A DNA stretch of 64,000 bases from Erysipelotrichaceae bacterium (lineage in GTDB: Bacteria; Bacillota_I; Bacilli_A; Erysipelotrichales; Erysipelotrichaceae): the NCBI GenBank assembly GCA_017454765.1, contig JAFTCJ010000024.1:1-64000 (forward strand). The letters run 5' to 3'. This document shows positions 6,886-16,582 of the stretch, in pieces. The translations under genes and the position numbers were made by a program. Positions within the stretch are counted from its first letter, which is position 1. Every line of letters begins with the position of its first letter. Under the pieces are notes generated by a model. It saw only the letters and a list, made by a program, of their open reading frames with translations. It was not told where the DNA came from and did not search any database.

Positions 6886-8196
6886 ATGATAGATGGAACT
6901 GTCGCAATCGTTGGTAGACCCAATGTCGGTAAGTCGACAGTTTTTAATAGGATGCTGGAGGAAAGAGTGGCGATCGTCGAAGATACGCCCGGTGTCACCA
7001 GAGACAGAATCTACGGTGACTGTGAATGGCTTTCCAAGACTTATCGGCTGATCGATACCGGTGGTATTCAGATCGAAGATGTGCCGTTTCAGAAAGAGAT
7101 CAATGCCCAGGTTGATATCGCGATCGAAGAAGCGGATGTCATCATCTTCCTGACTGACGGCAGAAGCGGTCTGACCAGCGATGATGAATATATCGCCAGA
7201 CTCCTGCAGAAATCGAAAAAACCGGTCATACTTGCTGTCAACAAGATCGATGATCAGACGATGATCAACGATATCTATGAATACTATTCACTGGGCATGG
7301 GCGATCCGATCGCCGTTTCCGGCATACACGGTATCGGTATCGGTGATCTTCTGGACAGAGTCACGGAACTGATGCCGGAAAAAAGTATCGAAGAGTATGA
7401 AGGCATGATCCGGTTTGCGATCATCGGCAGGCCCAATGTCGGCAAGTCTTCTCTGACCAACGCTTTCCTGAAGCAGGAAAGAGTCATCGTTTCCGATATC
7501 GAAGGAACGACCAGAGACGCCATCGATACGGTGTTTGAAGCAAACGGCAAGAATTATGTCGTCATCGATACGGCAGGTATCAGAAAAAGAGGAAAGATCT
7601 ACGAGAATGTCGAGAAGTATTCCGTCCTGAGAGCCAAGGCGGCGATCGAAAGAAGCGATCTGGCACTGGTATTGCTGGATGGATCGACAGGCATCATCGA
7701 ACAGGACAAGCATGTCGCCGGACTGGCACATGAGGCCAAAAAGGGTGTCATCATCGTCTACAACAAATGGGATCTTGTCGAAAAGGATGACAAAACCATG
7801 TCGAATATCACCAAGGAGATCAGAAAGCAGTTCGTCTATCTGGACTATGCACCGATCGCATTCGTTTCCGCCAAGGACAGCAAGCGTATCGATACACTGC
7901 TCCCCTTGATCGATCTGGTCTATGAGAATCTCAACAGACGCATCAAGACCAATGTGCTGAACGAGGTCATCCTGGATGCCCAGCTGGCCAATCCGGCCAA
8001 ACCGCATAACGGGAAGAAGTTCAAGATCTATTATGCATCCCAGGTTTCGACAGCGCCCTGCACGATCGTACTGTTTGTCAACGATCCGGAACTGCTGCAT
8101 TTCTCCTATGAACGTTATCTGGAGAATAAATTAAGAGAAGCCTTCGGTTTTGAAGGCATCCCGATCAATATCGTTGCCAGAAAAAGATCAGAATAA
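6886..8196 (+). CDS. der: ribosome-assembly GTPase Der (EngA)
   Basis: 436 residues with two tandem G domains and a C-terminal KH-like domain, the Der architecture. The first P-loop GRPNVGKST is near residues 10-18, with DTPGVTRD and NKID. The second GRPNVGKSS is near 182-190, with [11 protein letters not shown] and NKWD. It acts in 50S subunit maturation. It starts at the base after the cmk stop and ends in a bidirectional hairpin. Confidence 0.97.
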   Translation: MIDGTVAIVGRPNVGKSTVFNRMLEERVAIVEDTPGVTRDRIYGDCEWLSKTYRLIDTGGIQIEDVPFQKEINAQVDIAIEEADVIIFLTDGRSGLTSDDEYIARLLQKSKKPVILAVNKIDDQTMINDIYEYYSLGMGDPIAVSGIHGIGIGDLLDRVTELMPEKSIEEYEGMIRFAIIGRPNVGKSSLTNAFLKQERVIVSDIEGTTRDAIDTVFEANGKNYVVIDTAGIRKRGKIYENVEKYSVLRAKAAIERSDLALVLLDGSTGIIEQDKHVAGLAHEAKKGVIIVYNKWDLVEKDDKTMSNITKEIRKQFVYLDYAPIAFVSAKDSKRIDTLLPLIDLVYENLNRRIKTNVLNEVILDAQLANPAKPHNGKKFKIYYASQVSTAPCTIVLFVNDPELLHFSYERYLENKLREAFGFEGIPINIVARKRSE

Positions 8197-8197
8197 A

Positions 8198-8228
8198 AAA
8201 AGAAAACCAGATTGATTCTGGTTTTCTT
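8198..8228. terminator. bidirectional terminator between der and nagA
   Basis: AAGAAAACCAGA (8200-8211), loop TTGAT, TCTGGTTTTCTT (8217-8228): a 12-bp stem. On the minus strand it is followed by a T run (complement of the A run 8195-8201). It overlaps the nagA stop codon (8227-8229). Confidence 0.85.
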
Positions 8229-9438
8229 ATGAGATCTTGTAAGACAGGAATTCGTGATTGATCAGATCTGTGTCTTTTTCATGATCATATACTTTCCGGC
8301 CGCCGTTGTAGGTATACAGGACGTTGAATTTCCTGTCGATGACGACGAAGTCCGCGTCTTTTCCTTTTGCCAGGCTTCCTTTGTTTCTGAAGCCGAATTT
8401 CATGGCCGGATTGTAGCAGGCCATCCTTAATGCATCTTCCAGGGTGATACCGCAGTTTTCGACGATATTCTTGATGCCGTAAATGACCGGTTTGGAGGAA
8501 CCGCTCAGGGAACCGTGTTCATCCAGGACAAATCCTTTTCTGTTGACATGCATGATCTCGTCGTGACGCCGGTATTTGCCTTTCGGCAGTCCTTCGAAAT
8601 TGGAAGAATCGGAGATCATCATGATCCTGTCGTGTGGTTTGAGCCTGAAGATCAGTTTCAGCATGTTGTTGCATACATGCATGCTGTCACAGATCAGTTC
8701 GCAGGATACACGATCATCCATCAGAGCAGCACCCAGCCCGCCGATATTGCGGTGATGGATGCCCACCATGACATTGCAGGTATGGGTCGAGATGTCGACC
8801 CCTCTGTCAAAGGCCGCAAAGGCTTCTTCCGACTTGGAATCGGTATGAGTCATTGCGACTTTGACACCGTTTTTCAATAAGAGTTTTGTGCCTTTGTCGG
8901 CATTCTTGAGTTCCGGTGCCATGCCCATCTCCATGAGATTCTTTCCGCAGATGTCGATACACTTCTTTAGATAATCCAGATCAACAGGATCGGGGACATA
9001 GCGTATGCCGCCTTCGCCGGTTCTGTTGAGGAAAGGGCCTTCGAAGTTGATGCCCACAGCTGTCGCACCGTCAAATTCCTTGCCGACGATGTGATCGGAC
9101 AGGGTCTTGAGTACATCCAGCGATTCCTGATCGGCCTTGGTCGAAAAGATCGTTGCCAGAACACTGGTTACGCCTTTGGCAGCCAGATTCTTGAGATAGT
9201 GTCTGTTGTTGGCAATGCGGATATGGTCGCTCTCGCCGTAGGGGTTGTATCCGCCGGATGCGTGGTTGTGCGTATCAAAGATACCGGGAATGATCAGATT
9301 ATTTCCATAGTCAAAATCGGCATCTTTCTTTTCGGTGCTTATCTCGATGATCTTTCCGTCTTTTACAGTGATAGAGCCGTCGATCTTTCCGTTTTCGGTA
9401 TAGATGTTACGGCATCTGTATACAGTTTCTTTTTTCAT
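8227..9438 (-). CDS. nagA: N-acetylglucosamine-6-phosphate deacetylase
   Basis: An amidohydrolase of 403 residues that converts GlcNAc-6-P to glucosamine-6-P plus acetate. The HxH metal motif lies in FDTHNHASGG (H57, H59). Further metal or active-site segments are INFEGPFLNRTGEGG, VAMTHTDSKSEE, STHTCNVM and MMISDSSNFEG. It is last in the PTS operon: its ATG overlaps the IIB stop by 1 nt. The pairing with a mannose-family PTS suggests import of N-acetylated amino sugars as 6-phosphates. nagB is not nearby. The HNHASGGYNPYGE segment differs somewhat from classic NagA (HxHG), so a related acetylated sugar phosphate is an alternative. Confidence 0.88.
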   Translation of the reverse strand: MKKETVYRCRNIYTENGKIDGSITVKDGKIIEISTEKKDADFDYGNNLIIPGIFDTHNHASGGYNPYGESDHIRIANNRHYLKNLAAKGVTSVLATIFSTKADQESLDVLKTLSDHIVGKEFDGATAVGINFEGPFLNRTGEGGIRYVPDPVDLDYLKKCIDICGKNLMEMGMAPELKNADKGTKLLLKNGVKVAMTHTDSKSEEAFAAFDRGVDISTHTCNVMVGIHHRNIGGLGAALMDDRVSCELICDSMHVCNNMLKLIFRLKPHDRIMMISDSSNFEGLPKGKYRRHDEIMHVNRKGFVLDEHGSLSGSSKPVIYGIKNIVENCGITLEDALRMACYNPAMKFGFRNKGSLAKGKDADFVVIDRKFNVLYTYNGGRKVYDHEKDTDLINHEFLSYKIS

Positions 9439-9923
9439 TATAATCCCGCTTTTTTCAGAAGGGCAAGGAAGTCTTCCTTGGCGTCTGTGGGGATCATCTG
9501 TGTCTCCAGGACACCGCCGCGCAGATCGGCGATCTCACGGTAGATCGCAGCATCTTCCGGAGTGGCAGAGATCGATCTGGTCACCATCTTGAAATCGGTT
9601 CCGGGCATCGGTGCAGCATTGCCGACATTGACCCGTTCGATCTCCAGGCCTTTCTTCAGCAGTTCTAGGCAGTCACTGGGATATTTGCAGATGACGAATT
9701 TCTTTTCATCGGGATTTTCTTTGTCATAGCTGATCAGTTCATCGATGGTCATGATCAGTACTTTTTCTCCTTTGCAGGCCAAAGGAAGAGCCATTTTCTG
9801 AATGGGGTCGGCTGCGACTTTGTCGTTGCAGACGATGATCGCATCAGCCGAAACATTGGAACGCCACATGACGGCGACCTGGCCATGGATGAGGCGGTTG
9901 TCGATTCTTAAATGAGTTATCAT
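9438..9923 (-). CDS. PTS mannose/fructose/sorbose-family IIB component
   Basis: 161 residues, the usual IIB length for this family. The phosphorylation-site motif RIDNRLIHGQV is at the N-terminus, with His13 as the predicted phosphoryl acceptor. It passes phosphate from IIA to sugar carried by IIC/IID at the membrane. The order on the minus strand is IIC, IID, stem-loop, IIB, nagA. GGAGAA lies shortly upstream of the ATG. The gap before it (63 bp) carries a terminator-like hairpin. Confidence 0.93.
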   Translation of the reverse strand: MITHLRIDNRLIHGQVAVMWRSNVSADAIIVCNDKVAADPIQKMALPLACKGEKVLIMTIDELISYDKENPDEKKFVICKYPSDCLELLKKGLEIERVNVGNAAPMPGTDFKMVTRSISATPEDAAIYREIADLRGGVLETQMIPTDAKEDFLALLKKAGL

Positions 9924-9941
9924 AACATTCTCCGTTCTAAG

Positions 9942-9975
9942 AAAAAGGAACCATGAAAAATCACAGTTCCTTTTT
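9942..9975 (-). terminator. intra-operon stem-loop between IID and IIB
   Basis: AAAAAGGAAC (9942-9951), a 14-nt loop, GTTCCTTTTT (9966-9975). On the minus strand the stem ends in TTTTT, so it can act as a partial terminator or as a 3'-end stabiliser of the IIC-IID message. It lies between genes that belong to one functional unit. Confidence 0.6.
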
Positions 9976-9986
9976 CACTTTTCAGA

Positions 9987-10799
9987 TTAGCCGATGATGC
10001 CGGCTGCGCCTAATACGAAGGCGATGCAGGCAAGGATCAGAATAGCGGTTGTCGGTTTCAGCTTCTTCTGTTTGATCATCCAGTAGCAGAATGCGACAAC
10101 ACAGATCGGGAGCAGGTAAGGAAGAATACCGTCGAGTGTATCCTGAAGGACGACTTCCTTGACTGTGCCGTTGATCTCTTTGGTGTAGGCAAGTGTCAGG
10201 CCGATGCCGACCATGGAAGGAACGAATCCGCCGACGACCATCAGACCGAGGATCTGGGCAGCTTCCTGCAGTCTCGCGAAGGAAGTGTCACCGCTGATAT
10301 CCTGGATGATGGATACGGAACGCTTGTAGCCGAACTTGAAGAGCGGGAATCTCAAAGCCCACAGGATCAGGAACGGGATCAGCAGCACCGGAAGTGACAG
10401 GAAGGATCCGTCAGCTGCCAGAGATGCTGCCAGGATGTAGGCGATCGGTTTGACCAGAACGGCCTGTACGGTATCACCGATACCGGCCATCGGTCCCATC
10501 AGAGCGACTTTCAGGCTGTCTGCGGTCTCTGTCTGATAGTCTTCTTCCAGAGCAACGCAGGCACCAAGGATCGCTTCAGAAGCACCCGGGTGAGTGTTGT
10601 AGAACTGCAGATGGGATTTCAGACGTTCACAGACTTCTTCATCCGTATCATAGAGTTCTTTCAGAACAGGGATCATTTCATAGGCAAAGCCTGTAGCCTG
10701 CATTCTTTCATAGTTCCAGCACCATTCATGAGTGAATGCTGCACGGGATGCTGCGGCTTTTAATGCCTTTTCGGATAGTTTCTTATTTGTCCGTGCCAT
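9987..10799 (-). CDS. PTS mannose/fructose/sorbose-family IID component
   Basis: A 270-residue membrane subunit. The long hydrophilic N-terminal part contains WCWNYERMQATGFAYEMIPV and AILGACVALEEDY. It is followed by GPMAGIGDTVQAVLVKPI, the IID hallmark, and several hydrophobic C-terminal segments ending at ILACIAFVLGAAGIIG. It forms the sugar channel with IIC. The start is ATG at 10797-10799 with GGAGG upstream, 3 nt after the IIC stop, so the two are translationally close. Confidence 0.94.
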   Translation of the reverse strand: MARTNKKLSEKALKAAASRAAFTHEWCWNYERMQATGFAYEMIPVLKELYDTDEEVCERLKSHLQFYNTHPGASEAILGACVALEEDYQTETADSLKVALMGPMAGIGDTVQAVLVKPIAYILAASLAADGSFLSLPVLLIPFLILWALRFPLFKFGYKRSVSIIQDISGDTSFARLQEAAQILGLMVVGGFVPSMVGIGLTLAYTKEINGTVKEVVLQDTLDGILPYLLPICVVAFCYWMIKQKKLKPTTAILILACIAFVLGAAGIIG

Positions 10800-10802
10800 T
10801 GC

Positions 10803-11534
10803 TTAGTCCTCCCTCTTTAATTTGAAGCAGTAGACATACGCGATGCAGACACCCAGGATCGCAAGACCCAGCGTCTGCATGCCGAGGAATGCAAACATGA
10901 CATAGCCGACCAGCATAGCCCACCAGTATTTCTTGATATCCATATAGGACAGAAGAAGAGCGAAACCGACTGCCGGAAGTACGCAGCTGACAGCATTAAG
11001 GCCAGCTTCGACCCATGAATACTGCTCAATGAAGTCCATGATGATCTGGTATTTGTCGATGACCAGCAGACCAAGGAATACAGGAACGAAGTTGGTTGAC
11101 ATGATTGTGAGAGGCATGCCAAGCAGGTGCCATCTTTCAACGCCCTTGATGTCGTTGTTGGCAGCAGCTTTATCACATAAATGGTTGAGAGGGATTGCCA
11201 TAAAGCCCTGAATGATGTCGAACCAGGAGCCCAGCATTGCGACGACCGTACCGACCAGGATGCCCTGATTGTAGTCACCGCCGTTTGCGGCAACGACAGT
11301 TCCGAAGACTGCACCCATGGAATAAGACGGAACGACTGCACCGCCGTAGGTGTAGAAGCCTAAAGCCATCAGGGCACAGGCAGCACCGATCTGCAGACCG
11401 AGCTGCGGATTGCCGATGATGACACCGGTGACTGTACCCAGAACCAGCGGGTTATACCAGCCGGAGAAGACATAACTACACAAGACAATGAGACATGAAG
11501 CCAGCGCTATCAAAAACGCCGTAGTTACATTCAT
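10803..11534 (-). CDS. PTS mannose/fructose/sorbose-family IIC component
   Basis: A polytopic membrane permease of about 243 residues. I start it at MNVTTAFLIALASCLIVLC (ATG 11532-11534), which has AGGAGG about 8 nt upstream and begins directly with the first membrane helix. A longer in-frame reading to 11582 adds a basic, unsupported stretch. LVLGTVTGVIIGNPQLGLQI is the family core motif. It is first gene of the IIC-IID-IIB-nagA unit. No IIA gene is in the window, so IIA must be supplied from elsewhere. Confidence 0.92.
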   Translation of the reverse strand: MNVTTAFLIALASCLIVLCSYVFSGWYNPLVLGTVTGVIIGNPQLGLQIGAACALMALGFYTYGGAVVPSYSMGAVFGTVVAANGGDYNQGILVGTVVAMLGSWFDIIQGFMAIPLNHLCDKAAANNDIKGVERWHLLGMPLTIMSTNFVPVFLGLLVIDKYQIIMDFIEQYSWVEAGLNAVSCVLPAVGFALLLSYMDIKKYWWAMLVGYVMFAFLGMQTLGLAILGVCIAYVYCFKLKRED

Positions 11535-11605
11535 AAATCTTTTCCTCCTATAGATGATTTTGGACCGTCGGTAACCCCTCATGTACCGGCAGATTCCTTA
11601 TATCT

Positions 11606-11611
11606 ATTATA
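11606..11611 (-). promoter_or_regulatory. probable -10 box of the PTS operon
   Basis: TATAAT on the minus strand, giving a leader of about 65 nt before the IIC start. No good -35 is seen (ATATTT at 17 bp) and no -24/-12 sigma-54 element, although sigma-54 control is common for this PTS family elsewhere. The rest of the 11535-11768 gap holds this leader and the next terminator; I see nothing else in it. Confidence 0.5.
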
Positions 11612-11725
11612 AATGAAGGGAAAATCACAAATATGAAATATCGTACCGTAAAAATGCGAAAAACAGCAAAAAGAAATCATGACTGAAAATTCTTTCATAG
11701 CAAAGAAGGCAAATTATAGTAAAAC

Positions 11726-11758
11726 ATTAAAAAAGAACAGGAATCTGTATTCCTGTTC
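11726..11758 (-). terminator. terminator of the penicillin-binding protein gene
   Basis: GAACAGGAAT (11735-11744), loop CTGT, ATTCCTGTTC (11749-11758): a perfect 10-bp stem. On the minus strand it is followed by TTTTTT. Confidence 0.85.
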
Positions 11759-11768
11759 CTGTATCTGT

Positions 11769-14700
11769 TTACTGCGGAGGTGCGGCTGCCGAAATCGTGA
11801 TGCAGGCCTGTGACTGGGACCCTGCAGGAGTGACACAGACCTGAACTCTGGATCCGCCGATACCTGCATCAAAGGAGGTATCTTCGGTCGCACCGGTGAT
11901 GACTTCGCCGGTATCGGAGGTGATTGTAAAGAAATACGGAGGAAGGGCTCCGCCGGAATAAATTGCCGTCCAGTGCGGGAACCAGATTCTGCCGGCTGCA
12001 TAGGTCGTTTCACCGTAGTCGTTGGTTGTTGACAGGTCGCAGGACTCACCGACACAGATGCCGTTTTCTCCGGCTCCGATTCCGAACGATACCCAAACAG
12101 TACCGCCGTCATAAGTACCGTTGAGATTGGCGATGCCTCCGGCAATGTATTTCTTATTCTGTGAAGCGATGCTTGCGGCTTCTGATACAGATACCAGAGG
12201 ATGTTCCTGAAGTGCCTTCTTGGCGATATATCCGGTCACGGAAGGATAACCTCCGCCCGGTGCAGCATAAGGATATGCACCTTTGGTGTGTGTGAACTCG
12301 GTGACACTGTCAGGCATCTCCAGCGGTGTATACGGATCGTATTCACCGAGATGATGGTCGATCAGTTCATCCAGGATCTTGGATACGATCTTGGACTTCG
12401 TGTTCTCCTGATATTCATAGGTCGTGAAGTAGGCTTTTTCTTCCAGTTTGTCATAACCTGTCCAGCAGGAGATCGTGTACTTGTTTGTCTGCATGACAAG
12501 CCATGAGTCTTTGGTCGCTCCTTTCGGGATGTGGTAATCAACTCCCGAATCGCCCCAGTCCGTCGTTCCGGTCTTGCCGTAGAGCGGATAATCTCTGCCC
12601 CTCTTGCAATACCACATCAGAGAAGAGTAGGATCCGGACATGTTGTATTCTTCCAGATAAGCGACCATCCAGGCTGTCGCATCGGAGATGGCCTGGGTAC
12701 CTTTGGTATCGGCAACGAAGTTTTCTCTGCCGTCGTTGTACTCAATGTAGTCAACGGTATGCGGACGGATGTATCGGCCACCGTTGATAAACATGGCGTG
12801 TGCTCCTGCCAGCTGCAACGGTGTGACCAGACATCTGTTTCCGCCGATCGCAAACTGCAGGTCGAAATCGGAATAATCGAAATTGAATCCGATCGAATTG
12901 AGATAATCGACGACATATTCTTCGCCTTTTTCTTCGACAACTGCTGCCAGTGCCTGAACAGCCGGTGTGTTCTGGGAACGTCCCAGAGCTTCCGTCATCA
13001 GCATGTCTCCGTAATATGTATGATCGTAGTTGGAGATCAAAACATTTCCTCCGTAGAGGTAGTAGGGCATATCGGTGAAAGTATGCGATGTCGCGTAACC
13101 TAAAGCCTCGATACATAACGCATAGTCAATGACCGGTTTGATCGATGATCCCGGATTGAGGTAGGCGTGTGTCGCCCGGTTGAACTCCCTGGCTTTTTCA
13201 GTCTCGCCTCTGCCGCCGCCCAATGCTTCGATGGCACCGTTCTGGTTGTTCATGAGGACGATGGCACTCTGGCACAGATCGTTCGGGAATTCCAGTCCGA
13301 CATACTCTGCTTCATTCTGCATGTCGTAGATGTATTCCTGCATGTAGGGATTCATGTTGGTGTGGATCTCCATGCCGACGTAGTAAGGTGATTCACCGGT
13401 GACTTCTTCGACTTCATCGATGACGGCATCGATATATTCCTGATACTTCTCGTTGATGTCCTGAAAGTTGTCGGAGACACCTGCCAGCATGTCTTCGATC
13501 CTTATGGATTTGGCCAGATCGGCTTCTTTTTCGGAGATGTATCCGTGCATGACCATCAGATCCAGTACTTCGGCTCTGCGTTCATATGCGTTCTGCAGGT
13601 ATTCGCTGTCGGGATCGAGATAGTAGTTGTCGTATTTATGAAGGTCGTTATACGGGTTGTAGGTATTCGGAGAGTTGATCAGTCCGGCCAGGAAGGCGGA
13701 TTCGCTCAGATTGAGGTTTTCCGCAGACTTGCCGAAGTAGTACTGAGCCGCTTTCTCCACACCGCGGATGTTGTTGCCGTAATTGACCTTGTTGATATAC
13801 ATGGCGATGATTTCCTGTTTGGTGGTTTCCGTAAAGTTTTCCAGTTCCAGGGACAGGACGATCTCCTGCATCTTACGCTTGATACCGGACATACCGGATC
13901 TGGCGGCGATGGTGGATTCATCATCGGCATCGATGGAGAAGTAGGAGTTCTTCACCAGCTGCATGGTGATGGTCGATCCGCCCTGAGAGAAGTCTCTCGT
14001 GCGCAGGTTGGCCAGAGCCGCCTTAGTGAAACGCGGGATATCAAAGCCCGGATGTTCAAAGAATCGGGAGTCCTCGATGGCCAGGAAGGCATCGATCAGA
14101 CAGTTGGGCATGCGTTCGTAACTGATATTCTCACGCAGATACATTCCGATCTCCATGATCTTGTTGTCATCGGAGTCGTAGATCGTGGAGGAATCCGGAG
14201 AGACCAGGTCGGATACCTTGAGTTCCGGTTTGTCTTCACAGAGTTTGTAGGCAAAATAGAAAGCTGCACCGGCTCCGCAAAGGCACAGGAAAAGGACGAT
14301 GCACATCAGGATCGCCATGATCAAAGTGATGACTTTTGCTTTGGGCCTGGGCTGTTTTTCTTTCTTGACCCTGACAGGTCTTTCTTTCCTGACTCTGACG
14401 GGTTTTTCTTTTTTCTCTTTAACGGGTTTTTCTTTTTTCACTTTTTCCGTTTTCTCAATCTTCTCTTTTCGGATTTCTTCTTTTTTTTCTTTTCTGTCTT
14501 TGTTTTTTTCTTTGAGTTCTTCCTGTTTCTTCTTCAGACTATTCAGAAATGATGCTTTAGGTTTGCTGCTTTTTTTGGAAGTCTCGTTTCCGCCTGCCTG
14601 TATTTCTCTGACATCACTGTCACTCAGCAGTGTTGTCTCGGCACTTCCGGCAATATAAACACTGGGAGAATCATGAGAAAGATACTCCCTTTTTTCCTGA

Positions 14701-14774
14701 TGCTTCAGGGCTCTTTTTCTGATCTGATTGATACCGCGCTCCTGCGATTCGTTAAGTTCGATTTCCTGTTTCAT
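11769..14774 (-). CDS. class A penicillin-binding protein (glycosyltransferase-transpeptidase, PBP1A type)
   Basis: A bifunctional peptidoglycan synthase of 1001 residues. A cytoplasmic N-terminal region (about 1-147) is rich in Lys/Glu repeats such as KEKPVRVRKERPVRVKKEKQ. One membrane helix lies at about 148-175. The GT51 domain has EDSRFFEHPGFDIPRF near 233 and RDFSQGGSTITMQLVKN. The transpeptidase domain has SSIK (near 541), SQN (near 599) and KTGT (near 733). A long C-terminal tail (about 850-1001) is rich in Gly/Thr/Ser and not recognised. The ATG lies 11 nt from a TATAAT box without a Shine-Dalgarno. Divergent from the aminopeptidase. An envelope enzyme acting outside the membrane. Confidence 0.94.
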   Translation of the reverse strand: MKQEIELNESQERGINQIRKRALKHQEKREYLSHDSPSVYIAGSAETTLLSDSDVREIQAGGNETSKKSSKPKASFLNSLKKKQEELKEKNKDRKEKKEEIRKEKIEKTEKVKKEKPVKEKKEKPVRVRKERPVRVKKEKQPRPKAKVITLIMAILMCIVLFLCLCGAGAAFYFAYKLCEDKPELKVSDLVSPDSSTIYDSDDNKIMEIGMYLRENISYERMPNCLIDAFLAIEDSRFFEHPGFDIPRFTKAALANLRTRDFSQGGSTITMQLVKNSYFSIDADDESTIAARSGMSGIKRKMQEIVLSLELENFTETTKQEIIAMYINKVNYGNNIRGVEKAAQYYFGKSAENLNLSESAFLAGLINSPNTYNPYNDLHKYDNYYLDPDSEYLQNAYERRAEVLDLMVMHGYISEKEADLAKSIRIEDMLAGVSDNFQDINEKYQEYIDAVIDEVEEVTGESPYYVGMEIHTNMNPYMQEYIYDMQNEAEYVGLEFPNDLCQSAIVLMNNQNGAIEALGGGRGETEKAREFNRATHAYLNPGSSIKPVIDYALCIEALGYATSHTFTDMPYYLYGGNVLISNYDHTYYGDMLMTEALGRSQNTPAVQALAAVVEEKGEEYVVDYLNSIGFNFDYSDFDLQFAIGGNRCLVTPLQLAGAHAMFINGGRYIRPHTVDYIEYNDGRENFVADTKGTQAISDATAWMVAYLEEYNMSGSYSSLMWYCKRGRDYPLYGKTGTTDWGDSGVDYHIPKGATKDSWLVMQTNKYTISCWTGYDKLEEKAYFTTYEYQENTKSKIVSKILDELIDHHLGEYDPYTPLEMPDSVTEFTHTKGAYPYAAPGGGYPSVTGYIAKKALQEHPLVSVSEAASIASQNKKYIAGGIANLNGTYDGGTVWVSFGIGAGENGICVGESCDLSTTNDYGETTYAAGRIWFPHWTAIYSGGALPPYFFTITSDTGEVITGATEDTSFDAGIGGSRVQVCVTPAGSQSQACITISAAAPPQ

Positions 14775-14785
14775 ATAACTATATT

Positions 14786-14791
14786 ATTATA
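14786..14791 (-). promoter_or_regulatory. -10 box of the penicillin-binding protein gene (near-leaderless)
   Basis: TATAAT on the minus strand, 11 nt before the ATG at 14774. The leader would be about 4-5 nt, too short for a ribosome-binding site, and none is present. Confidence 0.6.
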
Positions 14792-14810
14792 CTATATCCG
14801 GACTATAAAT

Positions 14811-14816
14811 GATAAT
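14811..14816 (+). promoter_or_regulatory. -10 box of the aminopeptidase operon (leaderless type)
   Basis: GATAAT, 8 nt before ATG 14825, no Shine-Dalgarno. An alternative TATAAA at 14804-14809 would give a leader of about 8 nt. Confidence 0.55.
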
Positions 14817-14824
14817 ATTAAGAC

Positions 14825-16582
14825 ATGTATAAGAACTCCTTAAACTCACTGAAAAAGGCCGTTTCAGACAACGGCATGGACCTGTATTACATGAACACGT
14901 CCGACTGTCACATGTCTGAATATGTGCCTGAATATTTCCGTACGATCGCTTATTTTTCAGGTTTCAGCGGATCAATGGCGACTCTTCTTGTCAGTCAGGA
15001 TGATGCCTGGATCTTTGTGGACGGCAGATATCACACACAGGCGGACAGGGAATGTGCAGAAAACGGCATCAGAGTGATGAAACTGGGCACGAAAGATACC
15101 GATGATCCTTTGACGTTCATTGAAAAGAATTTCAAAGGAAAAACGATCGGTCTGGACGGTACGAGGACCGGCGTTTCTTTTGCCAGAGCATTGAAGAAAA
15201 AGGGTGTCCGTATCATCAGCAAGGATATTTATTCCGATCTGATCGAAGACAGGGCGGCTTTGCCTCATGGCGAAGTATCAGAGCTTGACATCAGATATAC
15301 CGGTCTTTCCCGGAAAAAGAAGCTGGAGATGATCTCCTACTGTCTGGGTGACCACGCTCATATCGTCAACAATCTCGAATCGATCGCCTATCTGTTCAAT
15401 CTCAGAGGAAGCGACATCATCCATACACCGGTCTTTCTTTCCTATCTGGTGATCACGGACGGCGATTATTATCTGTTTGCGGATGTGGACCGTTTTTCGG
15501 AAGATCTTCTTGATTCTCTCTATGACGACGGAGTCATCATCAGATCCTATGATTCTTATTATGATTTCCTTTCTGAGATCAGAGGAAAGAAGATCATCAT
15601 CGATGAAAACAAGGTCAACTATGAGACTTATCTGAGGATCAGGGGAAGAGGAAACAGGATCTTAAATACCCGCTCGGTCATTGAGGATATGAAGGCGGTC
15701 AAGAATCCTGTCGAACAGGAGAACATGAGACTTGCCCACATCTATGACGGCGTGGCGATGTTGAGATTCCTGATGTGGCTTGATAGCGTTGACAAGAGCA
15801 CGGTCAGCGAAGCCGATGCAGCCAGAAAGATCGATTCTATCAGACTGGAATACAAGGCGAGGGATCTGAGCTTCCATTCGATTGTCGCCTACAATGAAAA
15901 TGCGGCGCAGATGCATTACTCGCCTTCTGATGACAGACCGGTGATGCTGGATAACAGCGGGATCCTGCTGTTTGACACCGGCGGGCATTACGATGAGGGA
16001 ACGACTGACGTCACCAGAACGGTGGCGCTGGGTGAAGTGAGCAATGAGATCAGAAAGTATTTCACGCTGGTGCTCAAATCGATGTTCAATCTGAGTGAAG
16101 TGAAGTTCCTGGAAGGCATGAACGGCAATCAGCTGGACATCCTGGCCAGGAAGGATCTGTGGGAAGAGGGGATCGATTACCGCTGCGGGACCGGACACGG
16201 TGTCGGCTATCTGCTGGCGGTACATGAATCTCCGCCCAATATCCGCTGGGGCCATACGGACAACGGCAGCGAACTGTGCGAACTGAAGCCGGGCATGATC
16301 TGTTCGGACGAGCCGGGTGTCTATTTCGAAGGAAAGTACGGCATCCGCTGTGAAAACATGGTCCTGGTCGTGAAAGACGAATACAACGAATACGGACAGT
16401 TTCTGCGTTTTAAGACACTGACACTGGTGCCGTTCGATCTGAATCTGATCGATAAAAAGTATCTGGATGAAAGAACAGTCAGGATCATCAACGCTTATCA
16501 TAAGCGGGTATATGATACACTGCTGCCGTACCTGAACGAGGAAGAGGCGGCATATCTGAAGAAGATTACGGGGGAATTATGA
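14825..16582 (+). CDS. Xaa-Pro aminopeptidase, M24B family (three-domain form)
   Basis: 585 residues. Two creatinase-type N-terminal domains (about 1-300) are followed by a pita-bread metallopeptidase domain. Metal and active-site segments are LLFDTGGHYDEGTTDVTRTV (two Asp), GTGHGVGYLLAVHESP (His) and SDEPGVYFEGKYGIRCEN (Glu, Glu). It removes N-terminal residues preceding proline. The long three-domain architecture resembles eukaryotic APP1-like and Bacillota homologues. It is the first gene of a tight operon: its stop overlaps the exonuclease start by 4 nt. It appears leaderless. A second, shorter M24B enzyme is encoded at 54958. Confidence 0.92.
   Translation: MYKNSLNSLKKAVSDNGMDLYYMNTSDCHMSEYVPEYFRTIAYFSGFSGSMATLLVSQDDAWIFVDGRYHTQADRECAENGIRVMKLGTKDTDDPLTFIEKNFKGKTIGLDGTRTGVSFARALKKKGVRIISKDIYSDLIEDRAALPHGEVSELDIRYTGLSRKKKLEMISYCLGDHAHIVNNLESIAYLFNLRGSDIIHTPVFLSYLVITDGDYYLFADVDRFSEDLLDSLYDDGVIIRSYDSYYDFLSEIRGKKIIIDENKVNYETYLRIRGRGNRILNTRSVIEDMKAVKNPVEQENMRLAHIYDGVAMLRFLMWLDSVDKSTVSEADAARKIDSIRLEYKARDLSFHSIVAYNENAAQMHYSPSDDRPVMLDNSGILLFDTGGHYDEGTTDVTRTVALGEVSNEIRKYFTLVLKSMFNLSEVKFLEGMNGNQLDILARKDLWEEGIDYRCGTGHGVGYLLAVHESPPNIRWGHTDNGSELCELKPGMICSDEPGVYFEGKYGIRCENMVLVVKDEYNEYGQFLRFKTLTLVPFDLNLIDKKYLDERTVRIINAYHKRVYDTLLPYLNEEEAAYLKKITGEL

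Noticed and set aside
11583-11725. Sigma-54 promoter or LevR-type site ahead of the PTS operon
   Set aside because: No TGGCAC-N5-TTGC element is present and no LevR-like regulator is in the window.
13545-14658. Large plus-strand ORFs rich in Phe and Leu opposite the PBP gene
   Set aside because: Antisense of the Lys/Glu-rich PBP N-terminus; no promoter, Shine-Dalgarno or domain.
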